DNA of 64,000 nt from Alphaproteobacteria bacterium (GTDB lineage: Bacteria; Pseudomonadota; Alphaproteobacteria; Micropepsales; Micropepsaceae). The position numbers were made by a program, and so were the translations under genes. Shown here one piece after another: positions 26,278-34,014 of the stretch. The notes under the pieces are model-generated. The model was not told the DNA's origin and made no database searches. It saw only the letters and a program-made list of their open reading frames with translations. The DNA lies in contig WGNJ01000002.1 in the NCBI GenBank assembly GCA_016124635.1, positions 62,001 to 126,000 on the forward strand, written 5' to 3'. Positions within the stretch are counted from its first letter, which is position 1; each line of letters opens with the position of its first letter.

Positions 26278-27663
26278 ATGACCAAACCCGCGACTCACAA
26301 TCAGACCCGGCACTGGCAAGAACTCGACGCCGCCCACCATATCCACCCCTTCACCGAGACGGCGGCCCTCAACAAGAAGGGCGTCCGCATCATCACCAAG
26401 GCGAAGGGCGTTTACATCTGGGACTCGGACGGCAACAGGCTGATCGACGGCATGTCGGGCCTTTGGTGCGTCAACGTCGGCTACGGCCGCGAAGAGCTGG
26501 CGGAGGCAGGCTATAAAGCGCTGAAGGAGCTGCCGTACTACAACGCCTTCTTTCAGACGACGCACCCCTACGTCACCGAGCTGGCCGCCAAACTGGCGGC
26601 GCTGCTCCCCAAGGGAATGACGCGCGTTCTCTTCGCCAATTCCGGATCCGAAGCGAACGACACGGCGATCAAGCTGATTCGCTACTACTGGAACTTGATG
26701 GGGAAGCCGGCGAAGAAGATTCACATCTCGCGCGAGTATGCCTACCACGGCGTCACGATGGGCGCGGCCTCGCTCTCCGGGCTGACACCCATGCAGACGC
26801 AATGGGATTTACCATTGCCAGGCTTTGAGAAAGTGCCAACCGTCTATTGGTACGGCTTCGGCGGCAATCAGGACCCGAACGAATACGGCCTCGCAGTCGC
26901 CAAGAAACTCGAAGAGAAGATCCTCGAGCTCGGCCCGGAGAACGTTGCCTCCTTCTCGGCCGAGCCGATCCACGGGGCCGGCGGACTGATGCTCCCACCG
27001 GACAGCTATTGGCCCGAGGTCCAACGCATCTGTCGCAAATATGACGTACTGATTCACCTGGACGAGGTCATCACCGGCTTCGGACGCACCGGTAGGTGGT
27101 TCGGCGCCGATCTATACGGGATCGAACCCGACATCATGTCGATGGCCAAGGGAATGTCGTCCGGGTACCAACCCATCGCGGCGATAGGACTCGGGCATCG
27201 AGTAGGCGAGGCGATCGCCACCGCAAACGAAGAGCTCGTCACAGGCTTCACCTGGTCCGGCCATCCGGTCGCCGCCGCGGTCTCCTTAAGGAATTTGGAG
27301 ATCCTCGAGCGCGAGAAGCTCGTCGAGCGAGTCCACGCCGACATCGGACCCTATTTTCAGTCGAAGATTCGCGAACTCGCCAAACATCCCCTGGTGGGCG
27401 AAGTGCGCGGTGTTGGTCTGCTCGGTGCGATTGAATTGATGGATGACAAAGCGAGTCGGAAGTTCTTCGATCGCCGAATCGATGTGGGCACGCAGTGCAG
27501 GAATCACTGCTTCGCAAACGGACTCGTCATGCGCGCGATTCGCGACACCATGGTCCTCGCCCCGCCGTTCATCATTTCCAAAAATGAAATCGATGAGATC
27601 ATCAACCTTGCTTGGCGATGTTTCGATCTGACCGCACGCGACTTGGGGAAATCCACAGGGTGA
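26278..27663 (+). CDS. Class III PLP aminotransferase (omega-amino acid:pyruvate/putrescine type)
   Basis: This 461-residue aminotransferase moves an amino group from an omega-amino acid or diamine to pyruvate or a 2-oxo acid. It opens HWQELDAAHHIHPFTETAAL, as in the beta-alanine/putrescine-pyruvate aminotransferases. YIWDSDGNRLIDGMSGLWC, FANSGSEANDTAIKL (phosphate binding), HLDEVITGFGRTGRWFGAD (Asp contacting the PLP ring) and MSMAKGMSSGYQPIAA (Schiff-base Lys) are clear. The substrate (beta-alanine, putrescine, GABA or taurine) cannot be fixed from sequence alone. It stands alone, with a small-RNA candidate downstream. Confidence 0.93.
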   Translation: MTKPATHNQTRHWQELDAAHHIHPFTETAALNKKGVRIITKAKGVYIWDSDGNRLIDGMSGLWCVNVGYGREELAEAGYKALKELPYYNAFFQTTHPYVTELAAKLAALLPKGMTRVLFANSGSEANDTAIKLIRYYWNLMGKPAKKIHISREYAYHGVTMGAASLSGLTPMQTQWDLPLPGFEKVPTVYWYGFGGNQDPNEYGLAVAKKLEEKILELGPENVASFSAEPIHGAGGLMLPPDSYWPEVQRICRKYDVLIHLDEVITGFGRTGRWFGADLYGIEPDIMSMAKGMSSGYQPIAAIGLGHRVGEAIATANEELVTGFTWSGHPVAAAVSLRNLEILEREKLVERVHADIGPYFQSKIRELAKHPLVGEVRGVGLLGAIELMDDKASRKFFDRRIDVGTQCRNHCFANGLVMRAIRDTMVLAPPFIISKNEIDEIINLAWRCFDLTARDLGKSTG

Positions 27664-27757
27664 GTTGTAAACAACCGTTACCGGGTTCCCACGAATCGAA
27701 ACCGCCTGTGACGTCAATTCCTCAGTCATTAAAATTGCTTTAGGCCATAGAAAAAAG

Positions 27758-27786
27758 TTGCCGCCTGTGTCCTTCACGCATATAGT
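27758..27786 (+). promoter_or_regulatory. Sigma-70-type promoter of the small-RNA candidate
   Basis: TTGCCG (27758-27763) and TATAGT (27781-27786) are separated by exactly 17 bases. A start near 27793-27794 would fall at the first base of a stable stem-loop, which supports transcription beginning there. Confidence 0.7.
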
Positions 27787-27793
27787 CGCCGCA

Positions 27794-27942
27794 GTTGGTT
27801 GATGTGAGCCGATTCTGCGTTGCCCCCCCCCGCTTGCGGGATCGGTGATCGACCAACTAAGCACTGGACCATCCCCTCCCAGTGCGTGGCGCGTTTGAAG
27901 CGCGTTTTGACCCCCGGCTGGACGCACAGCCGGGGGTCTTTT
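27794..27942 (+). ncRNA. Candidate small regulatory RNA, about 149 nt
   Basis: A promoter, a folded body and a strong Rho-independent terminator lie in a 338-base gap with no open frame of note. The first stem pairs GTTGGTTGAT (27794-27803) with ATCGACCAAC (27848-27857), ten pairs with one wobble, continued inside by CCGAT/ATCGG. The second hairpin, GCACTGG/CCAGTGC (27861-27885), presents the loop ACCATCCCCTC, so CCCCUCCC spans the loop and the start of the stem, a good match to the complement of Shine-Dalgarno sequences. The third hairpin is the terminator. A run of nine C (27823-27831) sits in the first loop. Loops of this kind occur in several alphaproteobacterial sRNAs, but I cannot assign a named family. 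Confidence 0.72.
27909..27942 (+). terminator. Rho-independent terminator of the small-RNA candidate
   Basis: GACCCCCGGCTG and CAGCCGGGGGTC form a perfect 12-pair stem around the loop GACGCA and are followed at once by TTTT. It is one of the clearest intrinsic terminators in the window. Confidence 0.9.
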
Positions 27943-28001
27943 CATTTTTGGCCGCAGAAATCCTGGCCAAAACGACGGACAGAAGGTCAGCCTAAGGACG
28001 A

Positions 28002-28805
28002 ATGCCCCAGCTCAAACTTGCGACCTGGAATATAAATTCCGTCCGCCTGCGGATGCCTCTTCTGCGCAAGTTAACACGCGAGCACCAACCAGACGTTGTC
28101 TGCCTGCAGGAGATCAAGGTCGCCGATTCGAGCTTCCCGATGAAGGCGATTCGGCGCCTTGGATACGAGCACACGGCCATCAACGGACAGAAGGGCTATC
28201 ACGGCGTGGCCATCCTCTCGCGCCTGCCGCTGTCCCAAATCGATGCCCGCGAGTTCTGCAAAAAGGGCGACGCCAGGCACATGAGCGCGACGCTCCCCGG
28301 CAACATCGAACTCCATAACTTCTACGTCCCGGCCGGCGGCGACATTCCCGACCCTAAGGTCAACGAGAAATTCCAACACAAGCTCCGCTTCCTCGATGAG
28401 ATGGAAGCCTTCTTCTCGAAGATGGACGCGAAGGGCTCGGCTGCGCGCATCGTCGTCGGTGATCTCAACGTCGCGCCGCTCGAGAACGACGTCTGGAGCC
28501 ACAAACAGCTTCTGAAAATTGTGAGCCATACGCCTTCGGAGACGAAGCGGCTCAACCGCTGTTACGCGGCGCACGATTGGATCGACGTCACACGCGAGCG
28601 CGTACCGCATGATCAGAAGATCTATTCATGGTGGAGCTACCGCAATCAGGATTGGCGCAAGTCGGATCGCGGTCGGCGCCTCGACCACGTCTGGATTTCA
28701 CCGGCGCTGAAGGGCTCGGTGGCAAAGCACGAGATCCTGAAGGATGCTCGCGACTGGACCCGGCCATCCGACCATGTCCCGATCGTGACAGAATTCGATC
28801 TTTAG
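28002..28805 (+). CDS. xthA: Exodeoxyribonuclease III family AP endonuclease
   Basis: XthA cuts 5' of abasic sites and trims blocked 3' ends in base-excision repair. It is 267 residues. LKLATWNINSVRLRMPLL, DVVCLQEIKVADSSFP (metal-binding Glu), VVGDLNVAP (Asp/Asn pair) and the final SDHVPIVTEF (Asp-His pair) are the family motifs. RRLDHVWIS marks the exonuclease III group. AAGGACG precedes the ATG as a ribosome site. Its stop directly abuts that of the convergent rnhB. Confidence 0.97.
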   Translation: MPQLKLATWNINSVRLRMPLLRKLTREHQPDVVCLQEIKVADSSFPMKAIRRLGYEHTAINGQKGYHGVAILSRLPLSQIDAREFCKKGDARHMSATLPGNIELHNFYVPAGGDIPDPKVNEKFQHKLRFLDEMEAFFSKMDAKGSAARIVVGDLNVAPLENDVWSHKQLLKIVSHTPSETKRLNRCYAAHDWIDVTRERVPHDQKIYSWWSYRNQDWRKSDRGRRLDHVWISPALKGSVAKHEILKDARDWTRPSDHVPIVTEFDL

Positions 28806-29471
28806 CTATTCCGCGGCGTCGCGTCGTTCGCCGACGAATTCGTTGATCGCCTCGGCGCTGGCCTTGCCCGATTGAATCTCAAGCGCCACGCGCACCGGCT
28901 CGAAGGAACGCCGATGCTCAGGGCACGGACCGAGCCTTAACAGCGCATCGGCATGGAAGCGTGTCCCGTAGCCCTTGTGCCGCTCGAATCCATAGTCGCC
29001 ATAGAGCCGCGCGCGTTCGCACATCAGCCGGTCGCGCGTCACTTTGGCGATGATGGAGGCGGCGGCAATCGATTGCGAGATCGCGTCTCCGTCGACAATC
29101 GTCTGCACCGGGCACGGCATTTCCTTTGGTGCCCGATTGCCGTCGATCAGTACATGGATTGGCGAGACGGCGAGGTCGTCGAGCGTGCGCCGCATCGCCT
29201 GCATCGTCGCCCAGTAGATGTTGAGCCGATCGATCTCCTCGACTTCGATCGTCACGGCTTTTACGGCAAGCGCCGACGCCATGATCTTGTCGAACAGCGT
29301 TTCCCGGATGTTGGGCGAGAGCTGCTTCGAATCGTTGAGACCGCGCGGGATCTTTCCCGGATTGAGAATCACCGCGGCCGCGACCACCGGGCCAGCCCAC
29401 GGTCCACGACCAGCCTCGTCGATCCCCGCGACGGGCCCGTCGATCTTTCGTTCGTGGCGATAGTGCGGCAT
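28806..29471 (-). CDS. rnhB: Ribonuclease HII
   Basis: RNase HII removes ribonucleotides embedded in DNA and RNA of RNA-DNA hybrids. It is 221 residues from the ATG giving MPHYRHERKIDGPVAGIDEA. GIDEAGRGPWAGPVVAAAVIL has the first Asp-Glu pair, HVLIDGNRAP the second Asp, and DAISQSIAAASIIAKVTRDRLM, followed by the YGFERHKGYGT motif, is diagnostic. A start four codons upstream is possible. It adds a third DNA-repair function to the nth/xthA neighbourhood. Confidence 0.97.
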   Translation of the reverse strand: MPHYRHERKIDGPVAGIDEAGRGPWAGPVVAAAVILNPGKIPRGLNDSKQLSPNIRETLFDKIMASALAVKAVTIEVEEIDRLNIYWATMQAMRRTLDDLAVSPIHVLIDGNRAPKEMPCPVQTIVDGDAISQSIAAASIIAKVTRDRLMCERARLYGDYGFERHKGYGTRFHADALLRLGPCPEHRRSFEPVRVALEIQSGKASAEAINEFVGERRDAAE

Positions 29472-29535
29472 GCCCGCAAGCATGCCTCAAGCCGCTCGGA
29501 AGCAAAACGGCCTTTGCGGGCGGAGCTGGGGATGA

Positions 29536-30027
29536 CTATTCGATGCCGGCGCTACGCAGCTTCGCATAGGCCGACGACAGTTCCTTGTTCGTGTTGTTCA
29601 GCCGCTCGGCGAGCTCGCGTAGGATCTCGAGCGCCATCTGCGGCATGTCGCGGAGCAGCTGAAAGAACTGTTCCTTCTTGATCTTGAGCGTATCGAGAGG
29701 CGCCGTCGCCACGATCGCCGCCGTGCGAGGCATGTCGCAGAGCAAGGACATCTCGCCGACGAACGCGTTCTGGCCGAGATGCGCGACGGTCACGGGTCCG
29801 TTCGCGGAGTCGACCACCACGTCGACGCTCCCCTCCAAGATCAGATACGCAGAGTCGCCACGATCCCCCTGCTTGAACAGCACCGCGCCCTTCTCGAAGG
29901 CGAGCCGCTCGCTCGTGAACGCGAGCAGCTTCAGCTTCGAGGTATCGATCTGCGCGAACAGCGGAATGCGACGCAGACGGTCGACTTCGCTCAAGATGCT
30001 CATATGAGGCCCATCGCTTACACTCAT
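29536..30027 (-). CDS. Stand-alone cyclic-nucleotide-binding domain protein
   Basis: This protein of 163 residues consists of one cNMP-binding domain plus a C-terminal helix, with no helix-turn-helix, so it is not a CRP-type regulator. RLRRIPLFAQIDTSKLKLLAF, EKGAVLFKQGDRGDSAYLILEG and the phosphate-binding cassette VGEMSLLCDMPRTAAIVA (with the Glu and Arg that contact the cyclic nucleotide) are intact. Its ATG overlaps the stop of the large ABC-exporter-like gene (ATGA), indicating coupled synthesis and a likely physical or regulatory partnership. A ligand-sensing switch for that membrane protein is an inference. Confidence 0.88.
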   Translation of the reverse strand: MSVSDGPHMSILSEVDRLRRIPLFAQIDTSKLKLLAFTSERLAFEKGAVLFKQGDRGDSAYLILEGSVDVVVDSANGPVTVAHLGQNAFVGEMSLLCDMPRTAAIVATAPLDTLKIKKEQFFQLLRDMPQMALEILRELAERLNNTNKELSSAYAKLRSAGIE

Positions 30028-32714
30028 TGCGCAGCTACCCTTGCACCGGCCTCGCGCGTCCGGTCGCCGACAACGCGCCCGTGATCGAACGTAACGACCC
30101 GATCGAACCGCGGCGCGAGATCGTCCTTCGTCAGCACCCAAACTGTCCCGCGGCCGCGCCGATAGGCCAGCACGCGATCGACGATGTCCGACTTCTGCTG
30201 ATCGTCGAGCCCAGACACCACACTATTCAGCACCAGGAAGTCCGCATTCTTGATTAAGGCTCGCGCCAAGCCGAGCTTCTGCCGCTGTGCCGGCGTCAAC
30301 CGCTTCCCGGCGGCGCCGGCGCCGTACGCAAGACCGGCGTCGATGATCACATCGCGGACGTCGAGCCGATCGAGCACATCGCGCATCACCGCATTGACGC
30401 GCGTGCCGGCTTCGGCGATGCCGTAAGAAATGCGACCGAACAGGATGTTGTCCTGCAGGTTCGCCGCCGCGTTGTAGTGGTCCGGCGAATAGAACTCGAT
30501 GCGTGGTCTGAGGTCGTCGGGTAGCGTATCAGCGAAGGTGCGTCGTGCGGCCAGGAGCCGTTCGCGGATTTGTGGCGTGATCAATCCCAAGCGATGCCGC
30601 GCCTCGACGTAGCGCAGCGGCAAGATCGACAGTTGCGAGCGATCGGCGTAGGTGGCCCCGCCCGTCTTGGCACGTTTTACGATCGCTTGATAGGCGGGAA
30701 GCTCCGCGGCCGGGATGAAGCTGAACTCTTCGAAGAACGGATGATCGGGCGGAAAGTCGCGGAACAGCTCGATCATCGTCTCGGCGATCGAGAGTCCCAT
30801 CGCCACGAGTTCCCCTTCGAGCCCCTCTTCCGCCACCACGCGCCGGAAGTGCGGCAGATGCGGCAGCGCGCTCGCCTGCAGCTCGGGATCTAGGCTTGCA
30901 CCGAACAACAGGTTTTCGGCAAGCGACGCGTTTCGATTGTAGACGCCTGGATCGAACGACTCGACCAAGCTCGATAGATTCTCGGCCTGCAGACGCGCGC
31001 GCAGCGCGTGTCGCGCTTCGACCACGCGCTCGGCGGCAGCGGGATTGGCCTTGGGATCAAGCCGCGATTGCAGACCGAACTGGTAGACGTCGTACTCGAG
31101 CCCGACGACATCGAGAATTTCGGCGATCCGGTCGGTAATTTCGGCCGGCGTCCGCGCGCCCAACGCCTCGTAGTCGAGCCAGTCGACATCCGTCAGAAAA
31201 TCCGGATTGCCCGCGCGCCGCGCTTCCGCCACGTAGCGATCGATAGCCGCGTGATCGCAGTTCTTCGGCAGCGCGCCGGGCTTGTACTTCAGGCCGTAGA
31301 GCAAATTCTCGCGCAGCGTCAACGGAAAGAAATAGCCGTCCGGCCCGGCGTAAGCGATGCGCCGCCCGAAAAATGCGTCGCTCGCTTGCGAGAGATCGAC
31401 GCTGCCGAGCTTCACAGAGCCCGACTTCACCGTGACTGCGCGTGCGAACAACAGCCCGAGTGCTTCCTTGCCGCAGCCCGCGCCGCCCGTGATCGCAGTC
31501 GACTGATCGAGCGCGATTTTGAGCTCGACGTCGTCGAGCAGTGTGAACCCGGCATCGTCGACCGCCGTGACGTTCTTGAGTTCGACGTCGCCGGAAAGCT
31601 CCGGCACTTCGTCGAGCGGCGCCTGTAGCTCCGGAGGCACCATATCGTCGGGATGGAATTGATCCATCACTTGGTCGTATTTGATCTGCACGTCCTGGCG
31701 TGCGAGGTCCCAGTCGATCAGCTCCTTGATCGGTCCAGGTAGGTCCTTGTAGGCGACGATGACGGCGAGCAACTGGCCGACGTCCATCTTCCCCTTGATC
31801 GCGAGATAACCGCCGATGAGATAGAATACGAAGGGCGTCATCTGTGCGATGAAGTTGTTCAACGACTTCACGAAATATTTGCGCTGATAGATATCGAAGC
31901 GAATGTCGTAGATCTTCGCTAGACGGCGCACGATCTCCGCGCGTTCCCAGTTCGAAGTACCGTGGACGCGAATGTCGGCGCCGCCGTCGACGATCTCGCC
32001 GACGCGTCCGGCCAATTGACGCGCCGTCAGCTGGCGCTGCTTCCCGAGCTTCAAGATCGGCCTGCGCAGCCGCGGAATGATCATTGCTTGTGCCGCCACG
32101 ACGCCGCCGGCAACTAGCCCAAGCCAAACGTTCTGCACGAGGATGAAGGTGAGCGCAGTCAGGGCTTGCCCAGCTAAGAACACTGGCCAAACAACCGCGT
32201 CGCCGATGAAGCCGCCAAGCGGTTCGACTTCATCCTTCACCATTGAGGCGATCTCAGCCTGCTTCGCGCGCCTCAACTGCGAAGATGGAAACCGCAGAAC
32301 GCGGTCGACGAGCTCGTAGCGCAGCCGGCGGAGCAAGCGCTCGCCCATTCGCCCCTTCATCGTGTTCATCAGGAACTTGAGGAAGCCCGTGAATCCGACC
32401 AGCACCAAGAACGAGATGCAAAGCGCGAGCAGATACGATTCCCGCGCGAGATCGAATCCGCTGAGGATCACCCATTGCTTGCCCAGCCACGCTTGCAGCG
32501 ACTGCGGGATGTCGACGATCAAATGCAGGAAGTTGCGCGTGGCGTGCGCGGCCCAATAGTCGTTGTCCGAGATCGCGCCGTTGACGATCAGCTTCGGCAG
32601 GGTCAGCGACAAAAAATAGATGGGCTGTGCCGCAAGCGCGACCGCGAGCACCGTCAGCTGCTCGCTCCGCGAATGCCGCCAGATATAGCGATAAAGGCTC
32701 GACTCGCCCGCCAT
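30024..32714 (-). CDS. Large ABC-exporter-like protein with degenerate ATPase and internal repeats
   Basis: This is a protein of 896 residues from the ATG giving MAGESSLYRYIWRHS (a TTG start 17 codons upstream is less likely). The N-terminal half is an ABC-exporter transmembrane domain (RLRYELVDRVLRFPSSQLRR is typical). The ATPase half is about 500 residues instead of 240 and its motifs are altered. Walker A is GGAGCGKE near 410 (Ser/Thr replaced by Glu). The signature is LTPAQ near 806. Walker B is FLVLNS near 826 (Asp to Asn, catalytic Glu to Ser). The switch His is absent (VLTKDD). The post-Q-loop motif ENLLYG recurs as ENLLFG and DNILFG near 469, 600 and 755. It probably does not hydrolyse ATP normally. 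It is coupled to the cNMP protein and divergent from glycosyltransferase genes. Confidence 0.85.
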   Translation of the reverse strand: MAGESSLYRYIWRHSRSEQLTVLAVALAAQPIYFLSLTLPKLIVNGAISDNDYWAAHATRNFLHLIVDIPQSLQAWLGKQWVILSGFDLARESYLLALCISFLVLVGFTGFLKFLMNTMKGRMGERLLRRLRYELVDRVLRFPSSQLRRAKQAEIASMVKDEVEPLGGFIGDAVVWPVFLAGQALTALTFILVQNVWLGLVAGGVVAAQAMIIPRLRRPILKLGKQRQLTARQLAGRVGEIVDGGADIRVHGTSNWERAEIVRRLAKIYDIRFDIYQRKYFVKSLNNFIAQMTPFVFYLIGGYLAIKGKMDVGQLLAVIVAYKDLPGPIKELIDWDLARQDVQIKYDQVMDQFHPDDMVPPELQAPLDEVPELSGDVELKNVTAVDDAGFTLLDDVELKIALDQSTAITGGAGCGKEALGLLFARAVTVKSGSVKLGSVDLSQASDAFFGRRIAYAGPDGYFFPLTLRENLLYGLKYKPGALPKNCDHAAIDRYVAEARRAGNPDFLTDVDWLDYEALGARTPAEITDRIAEILDVVGLEYDVYQFGLQSRLDPKANPAAAERVVEARHALRARLQAENLSSLVESFDPGVYNRNASLAENLLFGASLDPELQASALPHLPHFRRVVAEEGLEGELVAMGLSIAETMIELFRDFPPDHPFFEEFSFIPAAELPAYQAIVKRAKTGGATYADRSQLSILPLRYVEARHRLGLITPQIRERLLAARRTFADTLPDDLRPRIEFYSPDHYNAAANLQDNILFGRISYGIAEAGTRVNAVMRDVLDRLDVRDVIIDAGLAYGAGAAGKRLTPAQRQKLGLARALIKNADFLVLNSVVSGLDDQQKSDIVDRVLAYRRGRGTVWVLTKDDLAPRFDRVVTFDHGRVVGDRTREAGARVAAQ

Positions 32715-32850
32715 CAGCCGCTTCGGTTGGTCCCGCAGGAATCTCGGCTGCCAAACTAGACACAAAGGCGGTTAAAGACCACCGCCCCTTTCCGCCGCAG
32801 GCTTCCCGTGCCATCAAAGGCTACTGTCGGTTTAACCACTTGTCGTTCGT

Positions 32851-34014
32851 ATGGCGCGCGTTCTGATCTATAGCCACGACAGTTTCGGTCTCGGCCACAT
32901 TCGCCGCTGCCGCACGATAGCGCATGCCCTTGCCGACGCCTTCCCGAAACTCCGGGTCTTGATCGTTTCCGGCTCGCCGATCATCGGCAGCTTCGACTTC
33001 AAAACCCGCGTCGATTTCGTTCGCGTCCCTTCGATCATCAAGCTTCGTAACGGTGACTACGTTCCGCTCGACCGGCACTCGTCGATCCAAGAGATGACGG
33101 AGTTGCGCGCGTCGTTGATTGCCGACACGGCCATCCACTTCGCACCCGATCTCGTCATCGTCGACAAGGAGCCGCTCGGCCTGCGCGGCGAGCTCGAAGG
33201 CACGCTCGACAAGCTCAAAGCGCGCGGCGCCCGCCTCGTGCTTGGCTTGCGCGACGTCATGGATGAGCCGGAGGCGCTCGCCAAGGAGTGGGCGCGCAAA
33301 CGCGCGGCGCCCGCGCTCGAGGAACTATACGACGACATCTGGATCTACGGTTTGAAGGAGATCTACGACCCGCTCCAGGGGATCGCGCTATCGAACCGCA
33401 CGCGCGCCAAGATGCGCTACGCGGGCTACCTAAGACGGACAAAGCCCGCCGCGCTTCCGGTGACCTTCGTCAACGATCTCGCAAGGCGCATTCTCATCAC
33501 CACGGGCGGCGGCGGCGATGGCGAAGCCTTGATCGATTGGATTCTCTCGACCTACGAAGCGCAACACGACACCTTACCCACGGCGGCCATCGTGCTCGGT
33601 CCCTTCATGCGCGCCGAGGCACGCTCAACCTTCGAAGCCCGCGCGGCGGCCCTCGGTCTGCCGTGTGAGATTTTCGAGCCGCGCATGGAACACTTGCTGG
33701 CCGACTGCCGCGCGGTCGTCTCGATGGGCGGCTACAACACGTTTTGTGAGATCTTGTCGTTCGACAAATCCGCGCTGATCGTACCGCGCCATACGCCACG
33801 CTTTGAACAGTCGATCCGTGCCGAAGCGGCAGAGCGTCTGGGCCTTGCCCGCACACTGCCCGAGCCGGCCTTCGGCACACACGGCGACATAGCGCTCATG
33901 GCGAACGCATTGCGCGGCTTGCCGACGCAGCCGCCGCCGTCCGCGCATCCGATCGCGAATATCCTTTCAGGGATCGACAACATCGTCGCCTGGAGCAAGC
34001 CGTGGCTGACATGA
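32851..34014 (+). CDS. Glycosyltransferase, GT28/MurG-like (COG4671 type)
   Basis: This is a predicted cytosolic GT-B glycosyltransferase of 387 residues. The N-terminal half has YSHDSFGLGHIRRCRTIAHAL, the Gly/His-rich acceptor loop of MurG-like enzymes, and DLVIVDKEPLGLRGELEGTL. The C-terminal half has LITTGGGGDG and FEPRMEHLLADCRAVVSMGGYNTFCE, the donor-nucleotide site. It is the first gene of the run. The next gene starts inside its stop codon. Donor and acceptor sugars are unknown. A 136-base gap separates it from the divergent ABC-like gene, so a shared bidirectional control region is likely. Confidence 0.85.
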   Translation: MARVLIYSHDSFGLGHIRRCRTIAHALADAFPKLRVLIVSGSPIIGSFDFKTRVDFVRVPSIIKLRNGDYVPLDRHSSIQEMTELRASLIADTAIHFAPDLVIVDKEPLGLRGELEGTLDKLKARGARLVLGLRDVMDEPEALAKEWARKRAAPALEELYDDIWIYGLKEIYDPLQGIALSNRTRAKMRYAGYLRRTKPAALPVTFVNDLARRILITTGGGGDGEALIDWILSTYEAQHDTLPTAAIVLGPFMRAEARSTFEARAAALGLPCEIFEPRMEHLLADCRAVVSMGGYNTFCEILSFDKSALIVPRHTPRFEQSIRAEAAERLGLARTLPEPAFGTHGDIALMANALRGLPTQPPPSAHPIANILSGIDNIVAWSKPWLT

